From Anderseniella sp. (GTDB lineage Bacteria > Pseudomonadota > Alphaproteobacteria > Rhizobiales > Aestuariivirgaceae), in contig JANQOK010000016.1 in assembly GCA_028289645.1 (NCBI GenBank), forward strand, positions 789,966 through 853,965: DNA of 64,000 nt, written 5' to 3'. Position numbers and translations under genes: made by a program. Positions 51,153-60,164 of the stretch are shown here, piece after piece. How positions within the stretch are numbered: position 1 is the stretch's first letter; every line of letters starts with the position of its first letter. The notes below the pieces were generated by a model. The model was not told the DNA's origin, did no database searches, and worked only from the letters and a program-made list of their open reading frames with translations.

Positions 51153-52259
51153 CTACTCATAAACTGCCACCGGGTCGCCGAGGATGGTTTCGTCCGGATC
51201 ACAGCCAAGACCGGGCGTGTCGTCAACGGTCAGGATACCGTTCACCGTCCGGCATCCGCGACCCGGCGCCACGTCGATGGTGAGCATATCCTGGCACGAC
51301 CAGGAGGCCTGGATGAACTCCTGCGGCACCGACTGCGCCAGGTGGGCCGCTTCGGTATCGGCCATTACCGAGCCGCCGGTCGCCATCACGAACATCTGGA
51401 TGCCGTGGGCAAGGGCGACATCGCGCATGCGCCGGGCTTTTGTCAGGCCACCGACGCGGTTGAGCTTGATGCCGAACACATCGGCGATCCCGTCACGCGC
51501 AATGCGGCAGGCGTCCTGCAGTGTTACCAGGGTTTCATCGACGCTGATCGGCGACGTGGTCACTTTGCGGATCTCGGCAACGTCATCCAGGGTCTCGCCC
51601 GGCTGCTCGAAGGTCACGCCGAGATTGGCTACCGCGTTCATGACAATGCCGGCCTCGCGCCGGGTCCAGGCCCGGTTCACGTCATAGAGGATGATTTCGC
51701 CGGGCTTGCGGTTGGCCTCGATATGGCGGATGCGGTCGATGTCCCTGTCGACATTGCCGCCGACCTTGGCCGAGTGCGCCACGTACCCCTGCTCGCGATA
51801 CTTGCTGATGATGCCCATCATGTAGTCCGGGTCTCCGGATGACACGGAAGAGGCAGCTGGTGTGCCGGTGTCGCGCTTACCGCCCAGCAGATCAGCGATG
51901 GGCAGGCCGCATGCTTTGCCCATGATGTCCCAGCAGGCCAGGTCGACCGGGGCCTTGGCATAAAGATGGCCGGGCAGGCACAGGTCCATGGCCCGCTCGA
52001 CGAGTTCGTTCATGCGCGGGTCCTGGCCCAGAATGACAGGGGCCATGGTTTCCAGCCCGGCACGGATGCCGGGTCCGTGCGCCGGCACATAGGTGTGGCC
52101 CCAGGGCGTTCCCTCGCCCCAGCCTGTCAGGCCGGCATCGGTCTCCAGCTTGACGAAGGTGGCATCGAGGACTTCGAACTTGAGCCGGCCGCCGGACAGC
52201 CAGTACGGGTCTGCCAGCGGCAGGTCCTTCTGATAGACGGAGATGCGGGTAATCTTCAT
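51153..52259 (-). CDS. Enolase-superfamily enzyme B (cis-3-hydroxyproline dehydratase/MLE-like)
   Basis: This 368-residue protein starts 'MKITRISVYQKDLPLADPYWLSGGRL' in pieces and continues 'GLTGWGEGTPWGHTYVPAHGPGI'. Metal ligands are in 'LYDVNRAW', 'FEQPGET' and 'SVDETLV'. The KxK strand reads 'HSAKVGG' (one Lys), with Lys in 'GIKLNRVGG' on the other face. It is a distant paralogue of enzyme A encoded 7 bp downstream, and its ATG overlaps the MDR stop. Two different family members in tandem imply successive or stereochemically distinct steps, such as epimerisation then dehydration. Confidence 0.83.
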   Translation of the reverse strand: MKITRISVYQKDLPLADPYWLSGGRLKFEVLDATFVKLETDAGLTGWGEGTPWGHTYVPAHGPGIRAGLETMAPVILGQDPRMNELVERAMDLCLPGHLYAKAPVDLACWDIMGKACGLPIADLLGGKRDTGTPAASSVSSGDPDYMMGIISKYREQGYVAHSAKVGGNVDRDIDRIRHIEANRKPGEIILYDVNRAWTRREAGIVMNAVANLGVTFEQPGETLDDVAEIRKVTTSPISVDETLVTLQDACRIARDGIADVFGIKLNRVGGLTKARRMRDVALAHGIQMFVMATGGSVMADTEAAHLAQSVPQEFIQASWSCQDMLTIDVAPGRGCRTVNGILTVDDTPGLGCDPDETILGDPVAVYE

Positions 52260-53341
52260 GACACGGTCACCACGATGTTGCCGGTGTGCTCCTTGTCGAT
52301 GAACGCCTGCTGGGCCTCGTGAAGCTGTTCCAGCGGATAGGTTGCGGCAAGCGCTGGTTTCACCTCGCCGCGTTCGATGTAGCCGACCAGGTCGGCGAAC
52401 ACGCCAGGCGGGACGATAGTCGCACCGGTAAAGGTCAGGTCGCGCAGATAGAAGGTCCGCAAATCCATTTCCACCATCGGCCCGGCAATGGCGCCAGCGC
52501 AGGTGTAGCGCCCGCCCCGCTCCAGCACGTCGATCAATGTCGGCCAGTAGTCCCCGCCGACAACGTCGGCCACGACGCTGACCGTGTCGCGGCCAATGGC
52601 CTGCTGCAGTGCCTGCTTGAGCTCAGCCGGCGCCCGGTCGAGGATGGCATGCGGCTCAAACTCCGCCACCGCGGCTTGCTTGGAGTGGCTGGCCATGGCG
52701 ACGGTTGTGGCACCGCGCCGGTTGGCAAGCTGGATCAGCGCCGATCCGACGCCGCCGGATGCGCCGGAAATGAGCACCTGATCGCCGTGTGCGACATTGG
52801 CGCGGTTGAGCATGTTTTCTGCCGTGATCCAGGAGGTGGCGAATGTCGCCAGCTCGGCATGGGAAAGCTCGCTGTCAACGGCGTGGACGTAGCGCTCGTC
52901 AGTCTTGACGTATTCGGCAAACCCGCCATCGCATTCGGAACCGAAGTATCCGATCTTGTTCATGTTCAGCGGGTCATCCCAGTCGCGCAACCAGGTCTCG
53001 ACCAGCACCCGCCTACCCATCAGCCTGTCCGGTCCGACCACGACCGTGCCACAGACGTCGGCGCCCTGGATGCGCGGGAAGGTAATCGGTGCGCCGCCCC
53101 AGGTGGCATCGTCATCGTCTGCGGTATCAAAGGCACCACCGGTGGTGTTTTCACTGACACCCTTCGAGTACCAGGCGGTGCGGGTGTTCACGTCGGTATT
53201 GTTGAGCCCACAGGCATGCACCTTGATCAACACTTCGCCGGCACCCGGAACCGGCACCGGCCAGTCGGTATGATAGACGAGCTTGTCCATGTCGCCGTGT
53301 CCGGTGAGCACGAAGGCTTTCATTGTCTCAGGGATCGTCAT
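52256..53341 (-). CDS. MDR-family alcohol dehydrogenase/quinone oxidoreductase-like protein
   Basis: This 361-residue protein has the MDR N-terminal GroES-like domain ('VPVPGAGEVLIKVHACGLNNTDVNTR') and the Rossmann motif 'VLISGASGGVGSALIQLANRRGA'. The structural four-Cys zinc lobe of classical alcohol dehydrogenases is absent, and the GASGGVG pattern fits the quinone oxidoreductase branch. It probably uses NADP(H) to reduce or oxidise a carbonyl or enone. Start and stop overlap the flanking genes by 4 bp each (ATGA), so it is firmly within the five-gene operon. Its substrate is unknown but should be an intermediate of the pathway. Confidence 0.85.
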   Translation of the reverse strand: MTIPETMKAFVLTGHGDMDKLVYHTDWPVPVPGAGEVLIKVHACGLNNTDVNTRTAWYSKGVSENTTGGAFDTADDDDATWGGAPITFPRIQGADVCGTVVVGPDRLMGRRVLVETWLRDWDDPLNMNKIGYFGSECDGGFAEYVKTDERYVHAVDSELSHAELATFATSWITAENMLNRANVAHGDQVLISGASGGVGSALIQLANRRGATTVAMASHSKQAAVAEFEPHAILDRAPAELKQALQQAIGRDTVSVVADVVGGDYWPTLIDVLERGGRYTCAGAIAGPMVEMDLRTFYLRDLTFTGATIVPPGVFADLVGYIERGEVKPALAATYPLEQLHEAQQAFIDKEHTGNIVVTVS

Positions 53342-55788
53342 TGGGCCGGCTCCAGTGCGGCATCGGTTCGCGGCAACAGGCTTTGCGGATCGTAAGCCGG
53401 TTCGCCCAGGACTTTCGCGGGACGCGGTTCACCGGCAATGACCACTTCCAGCGCGGTGCCGGGTTCGGCAGCATGCGGCTTGATATAGGCGAAGGCCAAA
53501 ATTTTCCCGACGCTGTGGCCATAGGCCACCGAGGCGGTCGAACCGACCACTTCACCTTCATGCAGCACCGCCTCGCCGCCATTGCCGTCCCAGACACCAT
53601 CCGGTTCAATGGCGATGTAGGCGCACACCCAGGGCAGCGGCCGGTCAAGACTGGCTTGCGTCTGCTGCCGGCCGAAGAACGGCCTGTCCATTTTGACAAA
53701 GCGCATGACGCCGGCCTCCGGCAGGGTCACTTCATTGGTCAGTTCGCCGGCGCCCTGAAACATCTTTTCCATGCGCAGAATGTTCATGGCAAAGGAACCG
53801 TAGTCTGCCAGACCGTGTGCCTCGCCCGCGGTCCAGAGCGCGTCATAGATGGCCGGCATGGCCTCGCGGGGACCATGAAACTCCCAGCCCAGCTCGCCGG
53901 CATAGGACATGCGGAATGCCCAAACCTTTTGACCTGCGATAGCGATTTCCCGGGCCGACATCCATCTGAACGCGGCATTGTCCAGCGCCGTGTCGGTACA
54001 GGTGGACAGTATATCCCGTGACCTGGGGCCGTTGAGGGTCAGGGCCGCCCAGGCATCGGACCTGTTGATCACCTTGAGGTTCTCATCAGCCTGATGCAGC
54101 GCCAGATGATCAAGCAGCCTTTGTTCGAAAAAGGCGGCGCACACCAGGTAGAAGCGGTCTGCGGCAAGACGCACGATGGTCAGCTCGACCTCAATGCGGC
54201 CGCGGCGGCTAAGCAGATGGGTCAAGGCTATGCCGCCGGTCTTCTTCGGCAGGCGGTTCGGTGCCAGCCCGTCCAGGAACGTTTCCGCATCCGGTCCCGC
54301 GACCTCGACCTTGGTGAAGCCGGTGATGTCCATGATACCGGCGCGCTGGCGCACCGCCTTCACTTCCTCAGCCAGCAGGTCGTGAATCTCACTGCGCCGG
54401 AACGAGTAGTAATCGCGCTGTTCGATGCCGCCGGTTGCAAACCAGCGCGGGCGTTCATGGCCGTAGACTTCCTCGTAGACGGCCCCCTTGGCTTTCAGCT
54501 TTTCGTAGAGCGGACCGGGTTTGACCGGACGACCCTCGAGCCGGTTGAAATGCGGGAACGGGATTTCGTGGCGCAGGCAGTAGTCCTCCTTGGCCTTGAC
54601 CACCTGCCAGTCTTTATCGGCATAGGAACCGAACCGGCGCGGGTCGTATTCGCGCATGGAAATGTCAGATGAGCCATGCACCATCCAGCGCGCCAGTTCC
54701 CGGGCGAGCCCCGGTCCCCAGCCGATACCGATCTGGGTGCCGCAGCAGCACCAGTAATTTTTCACGCCCGGCGCCGGGCCGATCAGCGGATTGCCGTCGG
54801 GCGGATGCGAGATGGCGCCGTGCACCTCGCGCTTGATACCCAGTTCGGCAAAGATCGGCATGCGCCCCATGGCGTTTTCGAGCCACGGCATGATGCGGTC
54901 ATAGTCGGCGGCAAACAGCTCGTTTTCAGCCTCCCACGGGCAATGATCCTCCCACACCGTGTTGGGATTTTCCTTTTCATAGATGCCGATCAGTCCGGAC
55001 TTCTGCTCCATGCGGATGTACCCGGAGACCAGCTTGTCGTCGCGGATGACCGGCAGCTCACGCTCAAGCTCAAGAAACTCCGGCACCGTATCGGTGACCA
55101 GGTAATGGTGGGTCATCGAGGTCATCGGCAGTTGCAGGCCCGACCATTCACCCATCTGCCGGGCATAGGTGCCACCTGCATTGACGACATGTTCGCAGAC
55201 AATGTCACCTTGCCCGGTGGAGACCTTCCACTCGCCGGTCGGCAACTGCACGATGTTGGTGGCTCGGCAGTGGCGGATGATTTTCGCACCCAGCTTGCGG
55301 GCGCCGGCAGCCATGGCCTGGGTGACGCCCGACGGGTCGACATGGCCGTCATCGGGCGTGTACAGGGCGCCGATGACGCCATCGAGATTGTAGAACGGAT
55401 GTAGCTCGGCAATCCTGGCCGGGCCGACCAGTTCGATGTTGAAGCCCAGGGAACGCCCGACCGACAGTGTCTGGCGCAGCCAGTCCATCTCGTCCTCGGT
55501 ATAGGCGAGCCGGAAAGACCCGCAGCCATGCCAGGTTACCGAATGGCCGGTTTCGGCTTCCAGTTTTCCCGAATACAGGCCGATATTGTAGTCGACGCAT
55601 TTGCCTAGGCCGAAGCTGGAGGTGGAGTGGGTGATCTGGCCGGCGGCATGCCAGGTGGAACCCGATGTCAGCTCCGCCTTTTCCAGCAGGACAATGTCGC
55701 TCCAGCCCTCATGGGCCAGGTGATAGGCAATGCCACACCCCATCACGCCACCACCGACAATCACTACCCGTGCATGAGACGGCACCAT
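53338..55788 (-). CDS. Dimethylglycine/sarcosine dehydrogenase-like flavoprotein with GcvT domain
   Basis: This 816-residue protein has an N-terminal FAD-binding DAO domain ('VVIVGGGVMGCGIAYHLAHEG') with the covalent-flavin His47 in 'SGSTWHAAG'. A FAO_M linker sits at about 375-430. The C-terminal folate-binding GcvT domain (about 430-800) includes 'AGIMDITGFTKVEVAGPDAETFLDGL' and 'YAGELGWEFHGP'. This is the DMGDH/SDH architecture. It oxidises N-methyl groups of amino acids and passes the carbon to tetrahydrofolate. It heads a five-gene operon and is divergent from the RpiR/Rieske operon, so a Rieske-then-DMGDH stepwise demethylation of a quaternary amine is likely. Confidence 0.92.
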   Translation of the reverse strand: MVPSHARVVIVGGGVMGCGIAYHLAHEGWSDIVLLEKAELTSGSTWHAAGQITHSTSSFGLGKCVDYNIGLYSGKLEAETGHSVTWHGCGSFRLAYTEDEMDWLRQTLSVGRSLGFNIELVGPARIAELHPFYNLDGVIGALYTPDDGHVDPSGVTQAMAAGARKLGAKIIRHCRATNIVQLPTGEWKVSTGQGDIVCEHVVNAGGTYARQMGEWSGLQLPMTSMTHHYLVTDTVPEFLELERELPVIRDDKLVSGYIRMEQKSGLIGIYEKENPNTVWEDHCPWEAENELFAADYDRIMPWLENAMGRMPIFAELGIKREVHGAISHPPDGNPLIGPAPGVKNYWCCCGTQIGIGWGPGLARELARWMVHGSSDISMREYDPRRFGSYADKDWQVVKAKEDYCLRHEIPFPHFNRLEGRPVKPGPLYEKLKAKGAVYEEVYGHERPRWFATGGIEQRDYYSFRRSEIHDLLAEEVKAVRQRAGIMDITGFTKVEVAGPDAETFLDGLAPNRLPKKTGGIALTHLLSRRGRIEVELTIVRLAADRFYLVCAAFFEQRLLDHLALHQADENLKVINRSDAWAALTLNGPRSRDILSTCTDTALDNAAFRWMSAREIAIAGQKVWAFRMSYAGELGWEFHGPREAMPAIYDALWTAGEAHGLADYGSFAMNILRMEKMFQGAGELTNEVTLPEAGVMRFVKMDRPFFGRQQTQASLDRPLPWVCAYIAIEPDGVWDGNGGEAVLHEGEVVGSTASVAYGHSVGKILAFAYIKPHAAEPGTALEVVIAGEPRPAKVLGEPAYDPQSLLPRTDAALEPAQ

Positions 55789-55834
55789 TGATTTTTACTC
55801 CGCAACAGTTGTTTTGCGATGGACAACAGCTATC

Positions 55835-55876
55835 GTACAATTGTACACTCGTCAATCATGAATGATATAATTGTAC
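55835..55876. promoter_or_regulatory. Paired RpiR-type operator sites
   Basis: GTACAATTGTAC (55835-55846) is a perfect 12-bp palindrome. A second site, TATAATTGTAC (55866-55876), matches it with one change in the core. Their centres are 30 bp apart, about three helical turns. They lie between the DMGDH-like start and the RpiR coding region. Confidence 0.6.
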
Positions 55877-56769
55877 CATCACCAGATCAACAGGCGCCAC
55901 CGCAGCTTCTCGGCCGACTAACAACCGAGCTTGGCAGGCTGACGCCGGAAGTGCGCAAGGCGGCCACGTTCGTGCTGGAAAACCCTAACGAAGTCGGCGT
56001 CAGCTCGATGCGCGAAATCGCCACGGCGGCCGATGTGAAGCCCAACACACTGGTTCGCATGGCCAGGGTCCTGGGTTTTGACGGCTATGAGGATTTCCGG
56101 GAACCGTTCCGGGACGAGATCCGGCGCGGCAGCGCCAGTTTCCCGGACCGAGCGCGCTGGCTGCAATCGCTGAGCCAGTCCGGCAAGCTGGGCAGCCTGT
56201 ATGCCGACATGGTCAATTCCGCCCTGCGCAACATCGAGGAAACCTTCGCGCGCGTCGATGAAACGGCGCTGAAATCGGCTGCGGACGACATCTGGGCGTC
56301 GCGGCAGGTGTTTGTACTAGGCGTCGGGGTCAACAATTCGAACGCTCGCAATTTCACTTACCTGGCGTCCACCGGCATGGAGCAGTTCCATCCCATTCCG
56401 AGACCCGGCAGCACCGCGGTTGACGACCTGGCGCGGGCTGATCAACGCGACGTGCTGATTGCGATCACCTGCAAACCTTACCGCAGTGAGGTCGTGGAGG
56501 CGGTTCGCATCGCGCGCGAACAAGGCCTGACCATTGTCGGCATCTCCGACAGTCCCGCCTCGCCGATCATTGCAGGGTCGCAGCACGGGTTCGTGGTGGC
56601 CGCCGACACGCCGCAGTTCTTTCCGTCATCGGTGTCAACCGTCGCGCTGCTGGAGACGCTGTTGTCATTCGTGATCGCATCTGCTGACAGCGAGATTGTC
56701 GGGCGGGTCAAGAAATTCCACGAGCGCCGCCATGAGCTGGGCATCTATGTTGAGGAGGAGGCAGGCTGA
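55858..56769 (+). CDS. MurR/RpiR-family transcriptional regulator
   Basis: This 303-residue protein has an N-terminal RpiR HTH ('LTPEVRKAATFVLENPNEVGVSSMREIATAADVKPNTLVRMARVLGFDGYEDFRE' in pieces, with recognition helix 'KPNTLVRMARVLGF') and a C-terminal SIS domain ('QVFVLGVGVNNSNARNF', 'QGLTIVGISDSPASPI'). SIS domains bind phosphosugars in many family members, but RpiR proteins also control amine catabolism. The ATG at 55858 keeps the first operator outside the gene; an ATG at 55819 is also in frame, and neither has a clear ribosome-binding site. The Rieske gene starts 2 bp after its stop, so it is cotranscribed. Confidence 0.88.
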   Translation: MNDIIVPSPDQQAPPQLLGRLTTELGRLTPEVRKAATFVLENPNEVGVSSMREIATAADVKPNTLVRMARVLGFDGYEDFREPFRDEIRRGSASFPDRARWLQSLSQSGKLGSLYADMVNSALRNIEETFARVDETALKSAADDIWASRQVFVLGVGVNNSNARNFTYLASTGMEQFHPIPRPGSTAVDDLARADQRDVLIAITCKPYRSEVVEAVRIAREQGLTIVGISDSPASPIIAGSQHGFVVAADTPQFFPSSVSTVALLETLLSFVIASADSEIVGRVKKFHERRHELGIYVEEEAG

Positions 56770-56771
56770 TC

Positions 56772-57863
56772 ATGGACGCCGAGACAACCCCCACCAGATC
56801 GCTAGACGCACGCTACTATACCGACCCGGAGGTGTTCCGGATCGAGAGCGAGGGCCTGTTCAAGCGCACCTGGCAGTTCGCCGGTCACATCTCCCAGGTC
56901 GAAAACACCGGTGACTACTTCACCTTCTCCATGGCCGGCCAGAACCTGTTCTGCATCCGCGGCAAGGACGGCGCGATCAATGCCTATTACAATGTCTGCC
57001 AGCACCGGGCCCATGAACTGGTGCATGGCGAGGGCCACACCAGGCTGCTGGTGTGCCCCTACCATGCCTGGACCTACGAACTGTCCGGCCAGTTGCGGTC
57101 CGGACCGAACATCCAGTCTGTGCCCGGGTTCGACCGGTCGGACGTCTGCCTGACCCCGGTGCGCATCGAAGAGTTCTGCGGCTTCCTGTTTGCCAACCTC
57201 GATCCGGACGCCGAACCGATGGACACATGGTTTCCCGGCGTGCGTGAACAGCTGAGCTCATTCGTGCCGCATCATGCCCGGCTCAAACATGTTGAATGGG
57301 TCGAGATTCCGGAAAGCTGCAACTGGAAGGTGTCGATAGAGAACTATTCCGAATGCTACCATTGCAAGCTCAACCACCAGACCTTCTCGACCGGCGTGGT
57401 GAAGCCGGAAACCTACGACATCCAGCCGCAAGGCTACTGCCTGCGCCACACCACCGAATGCCAGAACCTGGACAAGATGAGCTATGACATCGACCTGGAC
57501 GCCAACGAACACGCCGGCGAATACTCGTCCTGGTTCCTGTGGCCGATGTTCTCGTTCCAGGTCTATCCGGGCAATGTTCTCAACACCTACCACTGGCGCG
57601 CGGTGGACGCTGACCACGTGGTGGTCTGGCGCGGCTGGTACACCATCGACGGCGCCAAGTCCGACGTGATCAGCAAGCTTGCCGTGCAGGACCGCGAGAC
57701 AACGGTGGAAGAGGACATTCAGCTGGTCGAATCGGTGCAGCGCGGCCTGAAATCATCCGGTTACCGGCCCGGTCCGCTGGTGATCGACCCAAATTGCGGC
57801 GTCAACTCGGAACACTCGGTGCAAAAACTTCAACAATGGATGCGGGAAGCTGTAGATGGATGA
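56772..57863 (+). CDS. Rieske non-heme iron oxygenase, alpha subunit (quaternary-amine demethylase type)
   Basis: This 363-residue enzyme has the Rieske [2Fe-2S] ligands Cys76/His78 and Cys95/His98 ('CQHRAHELVHGEGH' and 'CPYHAW'). The mononuclear iron site is marked by 'ENYSECYHCKLNH', with His197 and His202. The closest architecture is that of stachydrine, glycine-betaine or carnitine demethylases and of phthalate-like oxygenases. It would hydroxylate an N-methyl or C-H group, releasing formaldehyde in the first case. It needs a reductase, and none is seen in the window. It overlaps the CMD-like gene by 8 bp. Position next to a DMGDH-like enzyme favours a betaine substrate. Confidence 0.9.
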   Translation: MDAETTPTRSLDARYYTDPEVFRIESEGLFKRTWQFAGHISQVENTGDYFTFSMAGQNLFCIRGKDGAINAYYNVCQHRAHELVHGEGHTRLLVCPYHAWTYELSGQLRSGPNIQSVPGFDRSDVCLTPVRIEEFCGFLFANLDPDAEPMDTWFPGVREQLSSFVPHHARLKHVEWVEIPESCNWKVSIENYSECYHCKLNHQTFSTGVVKPETYDIQPQGYCLRHTTECQNLDKMSYDIDLDANEHAGEYSSWFLWPMFSFQVYPGNVLNTYHWRAVDADHVVVWRGWYTIDGAKSDVISKLAVQDRETTVEEDIQLVESVQRGLKSSGYRPGPLVIDPNCGVNSEHSVQKLQQWMREAVDG

Positions 57864-58236
57864 AACCCTGTTTGAAAAAGGTCTGGCCAGGCGCAAGTCA
57901 ACACTGGGCGATGAGTACGTGGAGAAAAACCTCGCCGCTGCGGATGATTTCAACCGGCCGTTCCAGGAGGCGATGACCGCCTGGTGCTGGGGGTTTGGCT
58001 GGGGTGATGAGACCATTGATGCCAAGACCCGCTCGATGATGAACCTGGCCATGATCGGCGCCCTGGGCAAGATGCACGAATGGGAAATACATTGCCGCGG
58101 CGCAATCACCAACGGCGTCAGCGTTGAGGAGATTCGGGCCATTATTCACGTCATTTCGATCTATTGCGGCGTACCCCAAGGCGTCGAGTGCTTTCGCGTC
58201 GCCCGCAAGGTGCTCGAAGAGCAAGGCCTGCTCTAG
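57856..58236 (+). CDS. Carboxymuconolactone decarboxylase-family protein
   Basis: This 126-residue protein matches the CMD helical fold: 'DDFNRPFQEAMTAWCWGFGW', 'TRSMMNLAMIGALGKMHEWEIHCRGAITNGVSVEEI' in pieces, and 'IYCGVPQGVECFRVARKVLEE'. No AhpD-type CxxC redox pair is seen, so a decarboxylase or lactone-cleaving role is more likely than peroxidase activity. CMD proteins form ring-shaped hexamers. It overlaps the end of the Rieske gene by 8 bp and is therefore translated with it. Its job in a betaine pathway is unclear; it might act on the ring-opened or oxidised product. Confidence 0.83.
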   Translation: MDETLFEKGLARRKSTLGDEYVEKNLAAADDFNRPFQEAMTAWCWGFGWGDETIDAKTRSMMNLAMIGALGKMHEWEIHCRGAITNGVSVEEIRAIIHVISIYCGVPQGVECFRVARKVLEEQGLL

Positions 58237-58316
58237 AGCGCCGTCCTTCTGTTGGATCTGGTGCTGGCATCCCTCCATTAACGCATTTTCGACAAGTGTT
58301 GAAACCCGCTTCAAAC

Positions 58317-58405
58317 TGTCATCCTCGGGCGCCGTCCCGAGGATCCAACCTTTTCAGCCTGAGGAAAACGTCTCTCGATCCCCGGCATCAAGGCCGGGGA
58401 TGACA
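58317..58405. repeat. MITE-like palindromic intergenic element, copy 2
   Basis: An 89-bp element has TGTCATCC/GGATGACA ends and two internal hairpin arms (CCTCGGG/CCCGAGG and CCCCGGC/GCCGGGG-like). It has the same design as the element at 48646-48730 but different arm sequences. It lies between convergent genes. Confidence 0.6.
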
Positions 58406-58424
58406 CTGACGAGACAATCAGCTC

Positions 58425-60164
58425 TCAAGTCTCAAGCTCCGGCATGCGGAAGCCGCGGAACTTGGGCATCAGCTTGAGCAGGTGCTTGGTGTAATCATGC
58501 TGCGGGTCAGTGAACAGCGTTTCCGTCGGCGCGACCTCTAGCAACTGGCCATGGCGCATGACGCCGACCCGGTCACAGACCTGGCGGATGACCGGCAGGT
58601 CGTGGGAAATGAACAGCATGGTCAGGTTGAGTTCCGACTGCAGGTCTTTCAGGAGATTGAGAACCTGGGCCTGGATCGATACATCCAATGCCGAAGTGGG
58701 CTCGTCGCAGATCAGGAACCGGGGCCGGGTGGCAAGGGCGCGGGCGATTGAGATGCGCTGGCGCTGGCCGCCGGAAAACTCATGCGGAAACTTGCGCGCC
58801 GCCTGTGAGCCGAGGCCAACCACGTCGAGCAGGTCGTGCATGATCTGGGTGGCCTCCTGCTGGTCGTAGGCCATCTTGTGGAAATGGATCGGCTCTTCGA
58901 TGATGTCTTCCACCCGCATGCGCGGATTGAGCGATGAAAACGGATCCTGGAAGATCATCTGCATCTGGCGCCGGAAGGGGGCGGCGGCTGCGCGCGACTC
59001 GAGCGCCGTCATGTCGGTGCCGTCGAAGGTGATGGTGCCGCCCGACGGTTTGTAGATGCCGGTGATCATCCGGGCGATTGTCGACTTGCCTGAGCCTGAC
59101 TCGCCGACAAGCCCGAACACCTCACCGGGCTGGATGGCGAACGACACGTCCTTGACCGCGTCGAGATACAGCCGTCTGGACGGGAACAGTGAGTGGCGGG
59201 TGATGAAGCGCATGTGCGCGTCCTTGAGCTCGACCAGGTTGCCGGTGAGCTTGTGTTCCTCGCGCACCTTGCCAAGCCAGTGGGTGGCCAGGTTCAACCC
59301 TTCCGGGCGTTCCTCGGCATCCTCGATATAGGTCACCAGCGGGAAACGCTTCAGGCGTTTGTCCGGACGCGGCACGGCGGAGATCAGGCTCTTGGTGTAA
59401 TCATGGTTCGGCTTTGACATGATCTGCTGCGTGGTGCCGGTTTCGACGACGCGGCCGCGATACATCACCGCGACCCGGTCGGCGGTCTCGGAGATCACCC
59501 CCATGTCATGGGTGATCAGGATCATGCCGACCTGGCGGTCGCGGCACAGGGCCTTCATCAGGTCGAGAATCTGCGCCTGCACCGACACGTCAAGTGCCGT
59601 GGTCGGTTCATCGGCAATGACCATCTCCGGATCCGCACACAGCGCCAGGGCAATCACCACGCGCTGGCGCATGCCGCCGGAAAACTGATGCGGATACTGC
59701 GCAATGCGCACCGCCGGGTCGGGAATCCCGACCTGGTCAAGCAGATCAACCGCCCGGCTGCGGGCTTCAGCCTCGCCCAGGTTGAGATGGCGCTGGATGG
59801 TGTCGACAAGCTGACGCTCGATGGTCTGCAGCGGATCGAGCGAGGTCAGCGGGTCCTGGAAGATCATGCCGATGCGGGCGCCGCGGATCTTGCGCTGGGC
59901 GGCCTCGTCGAGATGATCGATACGGTCACCTTTCAGGAGAATGGTGCCCTCGGTCATCTCGCCGGGCGGCTCCAGCAGGCCGATGACCGCATTGCCGATG
60001 GTGGACTTGCCGGCACCGGATTCACCGACGATGCCGAGGATCTCGCCCGGCTCAACCGTGAGGTCAAGACGTTCAACGGCAACCACGTGTCCGCGGCGGC
60101 TGGGAAACTCTACCCTCATGCCTTCAATGGTGAGCAGGCTTTGTTTTTCCACGTCGGCCTTCAT
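58425..60164 (-). CDS. Dipeptide/oligopeptide ABC transporter, fused ATP-binding protein, second system
   Basis: This 579-residue protein has two ABC domains: Walker A 'GESGAGKST' and 'GESGSGKST', signatures 'FSGGMRQR' and 'FSGGQRQR', and Walker B '[12 protein letters not shown]' and 'LICDEPTSALD'. The inter-domain linker is longer than in the first system. The start ATG at 60164 overlaps the permease stop as ATGA. The frame is open for another 290 codons upstream, but that extension lies over the well-supported permease gene on the same strand and is not coding. It powers import for the catabolic locus described above. Confidence 0.92.
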   Translation of the reverse strand: MKADVEKQSLLTIEGMRVEFPSRRGHVVAVERLDLTVEPGEILGIVGESGAGKSTIGNAVIGLLEPPGEMTEGTILLKGDRIDHLDEAAQRKIRGARIGMIFQDPLTSLDPLQTIERQLVDTIQRHLNLGEAEARSRAVDLLDQVGIPDPAVRIAQYPHQFSGGMRQRVVIALALCADPEMVIADEPTTALDVSVQAQILDLMKALCRDRQVGMILITHDMGVISETADRVAVMYRGRVVETGTTQQIMSKPNHDYTKSLISAVPRPDKRLKRFPLVTYIEDAEERPEGLNLATHWLGKVREEHKLTGNLVELKDAHMRFITRHSLFPSRRLYLDAVKDVSFAIQPGEVFGLVGESGSGKSTIARMITGIYKPSGGTITFDGTDMTALESRAAAAPFRRQMQMIFQDPFSSLNPRMRVEDIIEEPIHFHKMAYDQQEATQIMHDLLDVVGLGSQAARKFPHEFSGGQRQRISIARALATRPRFLICDEPTSALDVSIQAQVLNLLKDLQSELNLTMLFISHDLPVIRQVCDRVGVMRHGQLLEVAPTETLFTDPQHDYTKHLLKLMPKFRGFRMPELET

